The notes under the pieces: generated by a model
Told to the model about the DNA's origin: nothing
The model's input: the letters and a program-made list of their open reading frames with translations, nothing else
Databases searched by the model: none
Position numbers and translations under genes: made by a program
Shown: one piece after another, positions 51,487 through 59,500 of the stretch
Layout of the letters: the number at the start of each line of letters is the position of its first letter
Numbering within the stretch: the first letter of the stretch is position 1
Assembly: GCA_965279195.1 (NCBI GenBank)
Contig: CBDIHP010000048.1
Coordinates: 124,001-188,000 of the forward strand
Source of the DNA: CBDIHP01 sp965279195
GTDB taxonomy: Bacteria > Planctomycetota > Planctomycetia > Isosphaerales > Isosphaeraceae
Direction: 5' to 3'
DNA: 64,000 nt

Positions 51487-52444
51487 CGAGAGAGTAGCGA
51501 AGAATCGTCGATTTTTGGTCTAGCCAATGGGGTCCACTTCAGATCATGCCACCGTGGCGTTGTTCGGAAACTTCGGCCAAAATCATCTCAATGACAGGTT
51601 GGATCGTTCGTTCGTGAGGATCGTTTTGGTTTTCTTGTTCGGAAATCGAAGATGATAATTCCTTGTTTATAATGTCAAACCATTCCTTTACGATTTTCTC
51701 TGATGTTAGCGGGATACGCCTGTCTATCTTCCCATTCTGAATTACTAGATGCCAAGGGTCTTCTCTGAACTCAATATGCCCAGGACTTATGATCCAAATA
51801 GTTGTTCCTGGAGGAGACACGATCCCAATGTTTCGCGACATATCCATTTGTTTTAGGGTCGGGAGCAGTACCACTCCCTTGGCGATGAGCCTTCCGAGTG
51901 CATCGTTTTCAAATAGAATTGCACCGTCGTTATGTACACCATTTGCAATTTTCGCTAGTTCTGCCGGTGAGTCGATCGATACTCCGCTGAAGAATTCGAT
52001 CACATCACTACAGCCAGTGGCTTTCGGAGGGCAGTGAATCGCCGCAGTGACGTACTTGCCCTCAATTTTTATGAAGCTCGCCCAATATGCTACCTTGAGA
52101 AGTTTGCTGATCGTCTGTTTGTTTGGATAAAAATTTATGTAATTGCCTGTTATTAGGTTGGGTTTGCGGTTGGCTAGACTGCCCAGTTTCTCCCTCTGGG
52201 CGATTAGTCGATTGATAAGCAGCACGATGTCGCGATGCTGTTTCATCGAGAGTCCTTTAGCTGTGATTCGACCTCGTGCTTTGCGATTCTCCAAATGTTA
52301 TTCAGCCTACTCTGAGGGAGATTGACAAGAGTGCAGGTTCGGAAATCGTCTTTTGTTCGTCGGATCGGATGGATTGTATGTCTACTCAGGTCTCATGACC
52401 TGGGTTTCTGAAGGCCGCTCCTCTGGGGCTCGATCTTGCGAACC

Positions 52445-53452
52445 CTACGGGCGTTGGAGCAGGGCGAGGTGGACTTCGCGGCGGTCGAAGGGGGTGAAGC
52501 CGGCGCGGCGGTAGAGGTGGCGGGCGGGGTGGTTGCGGTCGTCGACGGCGAGTTCGAGGCGGGGGACGTGGTCGCGGGCGAGGGTCAGGGCGTGGGAGAG
52601 GGCGGCGCGGCCCAGGCCGCGGCCCCGGGCGGGCGGGGTGAGGCCGAGGTAGGCCACTTCCCACACGCCGCGGTCGGGGACGTCGGAGACGAGCAGGACG
52701 GCGGCGGCGTCGGGGGCGGTGGGGAGGCGGCCGAGTCGCCAGCGGTCGGGGGAGAATCGGCCCGAGGCGCGGTGGGCGTCGAGGACGTCGTCGAGGGACC
52801 GCACGCCTTCCAGCTCGGGCATGTCCAGCGAGCCCTGGTAGGTCGCCTGGAGGACGTCGCGGAACTCGGATTCGGTCGCGGGGCCGAAGGGCTGCCAGTC
52901 GAAGTCGGGGGCGCCCCGGCGCGGGGGGATGGGTGAGGTCGTGTCGCGCTGGAGGTAGGTGAGGGCGGTGATCCGGGGGAGGCCGCCGCGAATGAGGTCG
53001 CGGGCGCCCCGGCCTGGGAAGTTGGGGTCCACGAGGGCCTGGGCGATCCGGACGTCCTGGGCCCGCAGGCCGGCGAGGGCGCATCGGACGAGCTCGGCGG
53101 CGACGGTCCCCCGGCCCCAGATGGCGTCGACCTCCGGCGGCCAGACGGCGGCGGCGCTGCCGGCCAGGAGCTGGGTGAGCATCGCGCCCACGACCCGCCC
53201 GGCGCGGCCGCGCGCGACCCAGAGGCCGTCGAGGTCGAGCAGGCCGGCGTCGGACTCGTTGATGGCGTCGAGCACCAGGCGGTGCCGGAGGGCGTCGGGC
53301 ACCCGTCGGTAGAGGACCCCGAGCGCCTCGGCGAGGCCGTCGCGGGGGCAGGGGGCGTAGTCCATCACCATCCCGACGAACTCCCGCTGCCCGACTCCCC
53401 GGCTCTCCGGGGGAAAAAGCGCCAACGTTCCGGGCCGATCCCGCCGTATCAT
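52445..53452 (-). CDS. GNAT-family N-acetyltransferase
   Basis: 335 residues from the ATG at 53452 (MIRRDRPGTLALFPPESRGV). The C-terminal 130 residues are a GNAT domain: VWEVAYLGLTPPARGRGLGR (acetyl-CoA loop RGRGLG), AALSHALTLARDHVPRLELA, VDDRNHPARHLYRRAGF. The N-terminal half looks like a second, degenerate acetyltransferase module (LWVARGRAGRVVGAMLTQLL, AQALVDPNFPGRGARDLIRG), so the protein is probably a tandem GNAT. Substrate unknown. The gene starts only 23 bases from the divergently read sigma-factor gene, so their promoters must overlap the coding starts. Confidence 0.85.
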   Translation of the reverse strand: MIRRDRPGTLALFPPESRGVGQREFVGMVMDYAPCPRDGLAEALGVLYRRVPDALRHRLVLDAINESDAGLLDLDGLWVARGRAGRVVGAMLTQLLAGSAAAVWPPEVDAIWGRGTVAAELVRCALAGLRAQDVRIAQALVDPNFPGRGARDLIRGGLPRITALTYLQRDTTSPIPPRRGAPDFDWQPFGPATESEFRDVLQATYQGSLDMPELEGVRSLDDVLDAHRASGRFSPDRWRLGRLPTAPDAAAVLLVSDVPDRGVWEVAYLGLTPPARGRGLGRAALSHALTLARDHVPRLELAVDDRNHPARHLYRRAGFTPFDRREVHLALLQRP

Positions 53453-53475
53453 AGGAAGTCCGAGGAGAACACGCG

Positions 53476-54159
53476 ATGCGATCGAGCCAGGAATCGGCCC
53501 AGGACGCGACGCCCGAGGGGGGACACGGCGAACGCCGGCCCGCCGACGTGGCGCCCCGGGGCGAGACCGTCGAGCCCGAGCCCCCCACGGGCGCCGGCTC
53601 CGACGCCCGGCTCGTCGAACTCGCCCGCGACGGCGACGAGGAGGCATTCGCCGCCCTCGTCAGGCGTTACGAGGCGACGCTCATCCGCGTCCTCCACCGG
53701 CTCGTCCGCGACCCCGAACTCGCCCGAGACCTGGCGCAGGAGACCTTCTGGAAGGTCTACAACCGCCTCGACCGGTTCGACACCGCCCGACGGTTCGGCC
53801 CCTGGCTGTTCCGCGTGGGCGTGAACCTGGCCGTGGATGTCCTGCGCAAGCGGGAACGGGGGGGCTTCGCCTCGATCGACCGGGACGACGAGCAGGGGCG
53901 ACCCGCCCTGGAACTCGCCGACCCGGATCCGAGGCTCAAGGCCGAGCTGAGCCAGGAGGTCCAGTTCGTCCTCGAACAGCTCCCGGTGGCCGACCGGACG
54001 ATCCTGGTCCTCCGCGACCTCGAAGGGTTCTCCTCGGCCGAGGTCGCCGCGATCGTGAACCGCCGCGAGGCGACCGTCCGCTGGCGACTCTCGAAGGCCC
54101 GCGACCTCTTCCGCGAGGTCTGGGAAAGCCGCCAGGGCCCGCAAGCCCCGTCCGATTGA
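53476..54159 (+). CDS. ECF-type RNA polymerase sigma factor
   Basis: 227 residues. After an unusual 45-residue acidic/proline leader (PEGGHGERRPADVAPRGETV) come sigma region 2 (ARDGDEEAFAALVRRYEATL, ARDLAQETFWKVYNRLDRFD, FGPWLFRVGVNLAVDVLRKR) and region 4 (LEQLPVADRTILVLRDLEGF, SSAEVAAIVNRREATVRWRL). It directs polymerase to a specific regulon under an extracytoplasmic signal. GAGGAG stands about nine bases before the ATG at 53476. The zinc-binding anti-sigma gene begins 135 bases downstream on the same strand, as expected for an ECF pair. Confidence 0.94.
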   Translation: MRSSQESAQDATPEGGHGERRPADVAPRGETVEPEPPTGAGSDARLVELARDGDEEAFAALVRRYEATLIRVLHRLVRDPELARDLAQETFWKVYNRLDRFDTARRFGPWLFRVGVNLAVDVLRKRERGGFASIDRDDEQGRPALELADPDPRLKAELSQEVQFVLEQLPVADRTILVLRDLEGFSSAEVAAIVNRREATVRWRLSKARDLFREVWESRQGPQAPSD

Positions 54160-54294
54160 AAGGGAAACGGCAACCGGGCGGACCCCCGCCCGGCATCCCA
54201 TCCCCACCGTTCCCTCGACCGACCGTCCCGACCGATTTCCTCGATTTCTCGACTCGTCTGCGACGCTCCGCAGTGCGCAGGTAGGAGGTGGGCG

Positions 54295-54840
54295 TTGAAC
54301 CGTGACCATTGCCGCTGGGTCCTCGACCGCCTGCCCCTGTTCGCCGGTGGCGATTTGACCGTCGACGAATCGCGACGGGTGGAACGCCACCTGATCGGCT
54401 GCGCCTCGTGCCGGCTCCGCCGCCAGGGGCTGCGTCAGACGCTCGACCTGCTGCATCTCCATGCCGTGCAAGACAATGAAACACGCGTCGGCCCGGCCGG
54501 CGAGTCGATCTGGCCCGCCCTCTCGGCCCAGATCCGGCAGTCGAGGCGGCGGGCGTCGTGGTTCGAGTGGGAGCGGCTGTCGTGGCCCGGCGAGCGTTCC
54601 CCCTTGCTCGTGCCCGCCCTGGCCGCCGGCCTGCTGCTGATGACGCTCGTGGCCGCCTGGTCGTGGCGCGGGTCGGTCCGGGATGGGAGCGAGATCCTGG
54701 CCCAGCAGCCCGCCCTGCCCAGGCCCGCCTTGCCCCAGGGGGGGCCGGTCAGCCTGTCGAATTTATCGGAAAAGCCCCAGGGGGCTGACGTTACGCTTCC
54801 CAGCGGGCCGGGGAACAAGGACCCGCAGCGGTCGTATTGA
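54295..54840 (+). CDS. Zinc-finger anti-sigma factor with one membrane helix
   Basis: 181 residues. The start is TTG at 54295, chosen because AGGAGGTG lies seven bases upstream. The N-terminal ZAS/zf-HC2 domain has HCRWVLDRLPLFAGGDLTVD and ERHLIGCASCRLRRQ, giving the H-x3-C-x2-C pattern. It should bind the sigma factor coded upstream in the cytoplasm. A single helix (LLVPALAAGLLLMTLVAAWS) follows near residue 105, and the C-terminal 60 residues (RDGSEILAQQPALPRPALPQ) lie outside and are proline-rich. It ends just upstream of GGTCTCC repeat copy 5. Confidence 0.88.
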   Translation: MNRDHCRWVLDRLPLFAGGDLTVDESRRVERHLIGCASCRLRRQGLRQTLDLLHLHAVQDNETRVGPAGESIWPALSAQIRQSRRRASWFEWERLSWPGERSPLLVPALAAGLLLMTLVAAWSWRGSVRDGSEILAQQPALPRPALPQGGPVSLSNLSEKPQGADVTLPSGPGNKDPQRSY

Positions 54841-54898
54841 TCGACGGCTCTCCTCGCCCGCGCCGGGCGCGGGTCGGACGGGCTGGGCGGTGGTCGGA

Positions 54899-55083
54899 CG
54901 CTGGGCGCGGGTCTCCCGACCCCGCCCTCACTGTGGCCGCGCCGAACCGCCGAACCGGGTCTCCAGACCCATTTGCAGAAAGCGCCCGCGCGTCGGTGCC
55001 TTGGATTTCTGGGTCGGGAGACCCGCTCGGGTGGTGCGGCGTCTCAGGGCAAGGGCGGGGTCTGGAGACCCGCGCCCAGCGCG
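54899..55083. repeat. GGTCTCC palindromic element, copy 5 of 5
   Basis: Arms GCTGGGCGCGGGTCTCCCGA and GGGGTCTGGAGACCCGCGCC. The inner segments are CGGGTCTCCAGACCC and GGGTCGGGAGACCCG. Partial extra ends (GCGGGGACGGGAGACCCGCG to 55128) follow, and CTGGGCG fragments precede it from 54880. It lies between the convergent anti-sigma and ldh genes. Confidence 0.85.
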
Positions 55084-55173
55084 TCCGACCACCGCCCAGC
55101 GCGGGGACGGGAGACCCGCGCCCAGCGCTTTGGGCCCCTTGCGAGATGCTCGAGTGCTTGAAGCTGACGAGGG

Positions 55174-56121
55174 TCAGAGCTGCGCGAGGCGCTCCTTCAG
55201 GACGTCGGAGGAGTGGCGGAAGAGGCGGGTTTCTTCGGGGTCGAGGGGGATGTCGAGGATCCGCTCGACGCCGTTCTTGCCGACGATGCAAGGCAGGCTG
55301 GTGGCGAGGCCGGTGACGCCGTGCTGGCCGTCGAGGGGGACGGACACCGTCAGCATGCTGTGCTGGTCGCGGAGGATGGCCTCGACCAGGGTGAGCAGGC
55401 CCAGGCCGATGGCGTAGTAGGTCGCGCGCTTGCGGCTGATGATTTCGTAGGCGGCGTCCCGGGTGCGTTCGAAGACGGTCTGCCAGTCGGCGGGGTCGTG
55501 CGGCCGGCCGTCGGCCCGGGGGATCTTCGCCAGGGGGACGCCGGCGAGGCTGGCGAGCGACCAGACGGGGACGGCGGTGTCGCCGTGCTCTCCGATGATA
55601 TAGGCGTGGACGCTGCGGGCGTCGACGCCGTACATCTCGCCCAGCAGGTAGCGGAACCGGGCGGTGTCGAGGATGGTGCCGGATCCGAGCACCCGGCCGT
55701 GTGGCAGGCCGGAGATGTCGGCGGCGATCGTGGTGAGGATGTCCACCGGGTTGGTGGCGATGATGATGCGCGCCTCGGGGCTGGCGGCGACGATCTTCGG
55801 GACGATGTCGCGGATGACCCCGGCGTTGTGCTTGAGCAGGTCGAGCCGGGTCTGGCCGGGCTTCTGGTTCGCGCCGGCGGTGATGACGACCAGCGAGGCG
55901 CCGTCGAGGTCCTCATAGGAACCGGCCCGGACCTTCACGGGGCGGACGAAGGGGACGCCGTGGTTGAGGTCCATGGCCTCGCCCTCGGCGCGCTGGTGGT
56001 CGGCGTCGATCAGGACCATCTCGCCCACGAGCCCGCGTTGCAGGAGGGCATAGGCGAACGAGGCCCCGACCATCCCGGTGCCGATGAGTCCGACCTTGTC
56101 CACGTTCGAAGCGTTCTGCAT
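55174..56121 (-). CDS. ldh: L-lactate dehydrogenase
   Basis: 315 residues from the ATG at 56121 (GGAGG four to five bases upstream). It interconverts lactate and pyruvate with NAD. The Rossmann motif GLIGTGMVGASFAYALLQRG, the acidic residue that selects NAD (LIDADHQRAEGEAMDLNHG), ITAGANQKPGQTRLDLLKHN, TNPVDILT, GSGTILDTARFRYLLGE and the catalytic histidine in YIIGEHGDTAVPVWSL identify it as LDH rather than malate dehydrogenase (the residue run after GANQKPGQTR matches lactate-specific loops). The length is normal. It is a single gene convergent with the anti-sigma gene; a hairpin-rich stretch (56130-56275) lies upstream. Confidence 0.92.
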   Translation of the reverse strand: MQNASNVDKVGLIGTGMVGASFAYALLQRGLVGEMVLIDADHQRAEGEAMDLNHGVPFVRPVKVRAGSYEDLDGASLVVITAGANQKPGQTRLDLLKHNAGVIRDIVPKIVAASPEARIIIATNPVDILTTIAADISGLPHGRVLGSGTILDTARFRYLLGEMYGVDARSVHAYIIGEHGDTAVPVWSLASLAGVPLAKIPRADGRPHDPADWQTVFERTRDAAYEIISRKRATYYAIGLGLLTLVEAILRDQHSMLTVSVPLDGQHGVTGLATSLPCIVGKNGVERILDIPLDPEETRLFRHSSDVLKERLAQL

Positions 56122-56565
56122 GGGGACCTCCTCTGGAGTGCGGAAGTTTGCTTCCGCTGTGTTGTCGCGAAGCTCGCTTCGCGTGCCCGATCGAAGCAAC
56201 CGCCTTCGGCCGGATGCCCCTTCTCGGGAGCAAGCTCCTGCCGGGCGACAGCGGAAGCAAGCTTTCACACACCATAACTGCCGAACCTCACGCGGTTTGC
56301 AACCCGTTGACGGTCGTTTTGCGGCCCCGGTCCGACCCCGGCAAGTGGAAAATGTCGTCCCAGCCGGAAATTCCTTACACCCGGGACGGGTCCGGTTCGA
56401 TAACTAAACCACAGATCCGGACACTCGCGGCGGGCGCCCCGAAGGATGACGGGGGGCCAGAGTCGCCTGGGGTATTGGCGTCGCCCCGAGTGTTCACGGT
56501 GTAGCCGTTGGGTGGGAGTGCCCCCCTCGGCCCGTTCGCGCCAAATCCCAAGGAGGGGAAGGACC
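56122..56565. other. Divergent intergenic region, ldh / lipoprotein gene
   Basis: 56135-56275 contains nested hairpins: GAAGTTTGCTTCCGCTGT pairs with ACAGCGGAAGCAAGCTTTC across the stretch, and GAAGCTCGCTTCGCG forms a local stem. 56280-56560 shows no gene. The ribosome site AAGGAGGGGAAGG for the plus-strand gene lies at 56549-56561. Confidence 0.6.
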
Positions 56566-57174
56566 ATGACACGTTCCGCGCGACACCGGGGCCCGATCAC
56601 CCCGCGCTGGGTTCGCGGCCTGATGGCAGGTATGCTCCTGGCGGTGGTCTCCACCGGCCAGGTCGGCTGCGGCCTGTCCTATGTGTTCCGCAACATCTCG
56701 CCCCTGCACCCGACCGGCTGGTCCTTCGCCTGGCCGATCCTCCCCGCGCAGCAGCAGAGGCTGGAAGAGGACATCGAGCGAGAGGAACGCGACCGCGTCC
56801 CGATCCTCGACCCGATCCCCGGCGAGTTCGCCCCGCCGACCTGCCTCGACCCGCCCAGCGAGAAGGAAGTCTGGGCCAAGGTCCCCAAGTTCCGGCACGG
56901 CTCGCCTCCGTTCTACGAGGTCCAGCGGAACAACGCTCGCTTCCTGATCGAGAAGATCGGCGAGAAGGTCGACCCCTGCAAGGTCTACCCCCTGGCCGGC
57001 CCCTGCCAGCTCGTGCACTGCCACTACAAGTGCACCATCTACTTCGACGAGTCGTACTGGGCGGACTACCCCATCCCGTTCAACCACCTCAAGCACCGGG
57101 TCGAGGTCGTCTACATCGACAAGGACCACCTCCGCCGCTGCGGCGGTCCCGAGACGACCTTCCCCAAGCCTTGA
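56566..57174 (+). CDS. Planctomycete conserved lipoprotein
   Basis: 202 residues. The ATG at 56566 has a strong ribosome site (AAGGAGGGGAAGGACC). The leader RWVRGLMAGMLLAVVSTGQV ends at a cysteine (GQVGCGLSYVF), consistent with a lipoprotein signal. The mature part is rich in Pro, Tyr and Cys: HPTGWSFAWPILPAQQQRLE, DRVPILDPIPGEFAPPTCLD, KVYPLAGPCQLVHCHYKCTI, YFDESYWADYPIPFNHLKHR. I recognise it as a planctomycete-specific family of unknown function, probably at the outer or cytoplasmic membrane. A perfect 9-bp hairpin (57203-57230) follows it. Confidence 0.78.
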   Translation: MTRSARHRGPITPRWVRGLMAGMLLAVVSTGQVGCGLSYVFRNISPLHPTGWSFAWPILPAQQQRLEEDIEREERDRVPILDPIPGEFAPPTCLDPPSEKEVWAKVPKFRHGSPPFYEVQRNNARFLIEKIGEKVDPCKVYPLAGPCQLVHCHYKCTIYFDESYWADYPIPFNHLKHRVEVVYIDKDHLRRCGGPETTFPKP

Positions 57175-57202
57175 CCTAGGCTGAACCGGCTATCGACACA
57201 GA

Positions 57203-57230
57203 GGCTCGACTTTCTCCAGGGAGTCGAGCC
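57203..57230 (+). terminator. Stem-loop after the lipoprotein gene
   Basis: GGCTCGACT (57203-57211) and AGTCGAGCC (57222-57230) form a perfect 9-bp stem with a 10-base loop, 29 bases after the stop. A second GC-rich stem (GGGCCCGGC with GCCGGGCCC) follows at about 57239-57275. Confidence 0.6.
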
Positions 57231-57290
57231 CCCTATCCGGGCCCGGCACCGCACTCCCACGCGGCGCCGGGCCCGGCCCCATTTCGAAGG

Positions 57291-57430
57291 TAGGGTGTGG
57301 TGGCGAGACGGACCCAGCGGGGCCGTCGCGACCCCGCGTCGGACGTCCCGGTCGCCCCGCATCGGCGGGGCCGGTCATCGGTGCGGAGCCGTCGAGATCG
57401 CGATGCGACCCCCGCCGGCACCAACCCTAC
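57291..57430. repeat. TAGGGTGTGGTG element, copy 4 of 5
   Basis: It begins GTAGGGTGTGGTGGCGAGAC and ends CCGGCACCAACCCTAC. The internal arms are diverged. It lies between the lipoprotein gene and the next plus-strand gene, 16 bases before that gene's ATG. Confidence 0.75.
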
Positions 57431-57446
57431 ACGGCGGAGACTTCAC

Positions 57447-57707
57447 ATGGGAGACCTGCAGGACCCGCGCTGGATGTACCTCAAGGGCTGGCTGTTCCTG
57501 GTCATCGGCGGGCTCTCCTCGGGCCTGCTGCTCTGGGAGCACCCCGAGATCCGCATCGCCGTCCTGCTCGGGCTGGCCATCTGGTCGTTCGCGCGGGCGT
57601 ACTACTTCGCGTTCTACGTGATCGAGCACTACATCGACCCCAACGAACGCTACGCCGGCCTCTGGACATTCCTGATGAGACGTTTGCGCAAGAATCGAGG
57701 CGATTGA
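57447..57707 (+). CDS. Small planctomycete membrane protein
   Basis: 86 residues from the ATG at 57447 (GGAG nine bases upstream). Two hydrophobic helices: MYLKGWLFLVIGGLSSGLLL and IAVLLGLAIWSFARAYYFAF. The loop WEHPEIR and the end VIEHYIDPNERYAGLWTFLM are conserved in a small family I know from other planctomycete genomes. No function is known. The upstream part of the open frame is the repeat at 57291-57430 and is not coding. The gene lies 124 bases before the propeller gene. Confidence 0.75.
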   Translation: MGDLQDPRWMYLKGWLFLVIGGLSSGLLLWEHPEIRIAVLLGLAIWSFARAYYFAFYVIEHYIDPNERYAGLWTFLMRRLRKNRGD

Positions 57708-57830
57708 CCAGGCCGCGCGGGGACGGACCGGCCGCTATCTTGCGGCCCGGGACCTGATATCCTGGCCGGCCGTGCCGCCCCGGACATCGCACGTCCGCGT
57801 CGGCCCCGGTTCCGGCCAAAGGGGAATGTC

Positions 57831-59378
57831 ATGCTGCTCGCCCGCCGCGGGGTCTTCGGTCTATTGGTTCTCGCGAGTTCCTTCTGCGGGGTCGGCGTCG
57901 CCGAAAGCCTGGCGCAGGGGCCCATCGAACTCGGACGGCGCCGCGAGCTTTTCATCGACGACCACCTCATCGCCGGCAGCCAACACGTCGAGCTGCTGGT
58001 CCACCGGCCGGTCCGCGAGGGGATCGCGGCCGAGTGCGACGCCCCCTGGGAGGGCAACGGCTGCGGGTACTACTCGGTGCTGTTCGACCCGAAGGATTCG
58101 ATCTATCGCATGTACTACCACGCCTGGCAGATCCCGACCGGCGTGAAGGGCGAGGAGCCGAAGTTCCCGCTGACGATCGCCTATCGCCAGAGCCGCGACG
58201 GGATCGCCTGGGAGCGCCCGAACCTGGGGATCTGCGAGTTCAACGGATCGAAGGACAACAACATCATCCTCGATAAGATGGGCGACGGCTCCCAGTGCCA
58301 CGACTTCTCGCCCTTCCTCGACGAGAACCCCGACGCCAGGCCCGAAGGCCGCTACAAGGCCACTGGCGCAAGCATGAAGACCGACAAGGGCGTCTGGGCG
58401 TATCAGTCCCCCGACGGCATCCATTGGACTCCCATGGCCGCCGCCCCGGTCTTCACCAAGGGGGTGTTCGACTCGCAGAACGTCTCGTTCTGGTCCGCGA
58501 GAGAACAGCAATATATCCTGTACTATCGCATCTTCTCCGAGCCCGGCTTCAAGGGCACCCGGCTCGTGAATCGGGCGGTCTCGAAGGATTTTCTCCACTG
58601 GACTGACGAGGGCACCATCAAGTTCCCCGAGGGCGAGGGCCCGCAGTTCCTGGCCCAGTTTTACGTCAGCCAGATCAAGCCGTATGACCGCGCCCCGCAC
58701 CTCTACATCGGATTCCCCGCGCGTTACGTCGACCGCGGCCTGACGCCCTCCACGCGGCAGTTGCCGGAGTGGGACCTGCGGGAGAAGCGGATGACGGTGA
58801 CCCCGCGCTACGGGACGGCGTTCACCGACTCGGTCTTCATCACCAGCCGCGACGGCAGGAATTTCCGGCAGAGCGACGACGCATTCCTGCCCCCGGGCCT
58901 GCGCACCCGACACAACTGGTCGTATGGCGATAACTACATCGCCCGGCACGTCGTCGAGACGGCCTCGACCCGCGACGACATGCCTCGCGAACTCTCGCTA
59001 TACGCGACCGAGTCGTACTTCACCGGCCGGAACTCCCGGCTGCGGCGCTACTCGCTCCGCATCGACGGATTCTCCTCGATGCACGCCAAGCACCGACCGG
59101 GCGAGTTCACCACCAGGCCCATCACCTTCGCCGGCAAGCGGCTCTCCCTGAACGTCGCCACCAGCGCCGCCGGCCATCTGAAAATCGCCCTCCAGGACCC
59201 CGACGGCACCCCGATCCCCGGCTTCACCCGCGACGACTGCGACCCGATCTACGGCGACTCCCTCGATTATCGCGTCAGCTGGAAAGCCAACCCCAACCTC
59301 GCCCCCCTGGCCGGCAAGCCCGTCGTGCTGAAGGTCTTCATGCAAGAGGCGGATCTGTATTCGTTGGTGTTCGAGTGA
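57831..59378 (+). CDS. Secreted five-bladed-propeller glycosidase-like protein (GH32/43 superfamily fold)
   Basis: 515 residues with a signal peptide (MLLARRGVFGLLVLASSFCG). The family opening GRRRELFIDDHLIA is typical of planctomycete secreted propellers. Blades are recognisable from YYSVLFDPKDSIYRMYYHAW, DGIAWERPNLGICEFNGSKD, NPDARPEGRYKATGASMKTD, WAYQSPDGIHWTPM and TDSVFITSRDGRNFRQSDDA. A C-terminal jelly-roll-like module (LSLNVATSAAGHLKIALQDP) follows. The fold is shared by GH32, GH43 and GH62 enzymes, but I could not assign the catalytic acid and base, so the activity is uncertain. The protein is extracellular or periplasmic. It stands between small unrelated genes. Confidence 0.82.
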   Translation: MLLARRGVFGLLVLASSFCGVGVAESLAQGPIELGRRRELFIDDHLIAGSQHVELLVHRPVREGIAAECDAPWEGNGCGYYSVLFDPKDSIYRMYYHAWQIPTGVKGEEPKFPLTIAYRQSRDGIAWERPNLGICEFNGSKDNNIILDKMGDGSQCHDFSPFLDENPDARPEGRYKATGASMKTDKGVWAYQSPDGIHWTPMAAAPVFTKGVFDSQNVSFWSAREQQYILYYRIFSEPGFKGTRLVNRAVSKDFLHWTDEGTIKFPEGEGPQFLAQFYVSQIKPYDRAPHLYIGFPARYVDRGLTPSTRQLPEWDLREKRMTVTPRYGTAFTDSVFITSRDGRNFRQSDDAFLPPGLRTRHNWSYGDNYIARHVVETASTRDDMPRELSLYATESYFTGRNSRLRRYSLRIDGFSSMHAKHRPGEFTTRPITFAGKRLSLNVATSAAGHLKIALQDPDGTPIPGFTRDDCDPIYGDSLDYRVSWKANPNLAPLAGKPVVLKVFMQEADLYSLVFE

Positions 59379-59500
59379 CGGCCGAAGTCGGGGACGCTGC
59401 GAATCGCCCCCTGCTGAAAGTTGACCGTGACGCCGCCGTATCGTACTGGTCAGGGAGGGGATGCGATGGGGCATCCCTTTTCCAACGGGCGGTGCCGCCG

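Larger units (their letters stand above)
50295..51541 (+). mobile_element. IS3-family insertion sequence, 1247 bp
   Basis: The ends TATAGTGGACCCTGAAAACT (left) and the complement of the right end TGAAGTGGACCCCATTGGCT share AGTGGACCC and a later GACCA. The flanks are GAT at 50292-50294 and GAT at 51542-51544, a 3-bp target duplication normal for IS3. Two transposase frames are present with catalytic residues intact. Confidence 0.9.
49776..52246 (-). pseudogene. DisA-N-like (DACN-type) sensor protein gene, interrupted by IS3-family element
   Basis: The gene reads from the ATG at 52246 (AGGA seven bases upstream) to 51542, is broken by the element at 50295-51541, and resumes at 50291 down to 49776. 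Without the element and one GAT copy it gives 1221 bases, 406 residues, in one frame. The C-terminal third (DGCVVFDRSLVLHGFGWMIQ, LNPDDVLRQRGSRHLAAYQY, GSIAFVISQDGDIRVF) resembles the DisA-N/DACN sensor domains described in nucleotide-signalling conflict systems. The N-terminal part (INFYPNKQTISKLLKVAYWA, FSGVSIDSPAELAKIANGV) is not recognised. Codon use is AT-rich, unlike the neighbours. As it stands, the N-terminal frame ends in RHGGMI. Confidence 0.7.
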
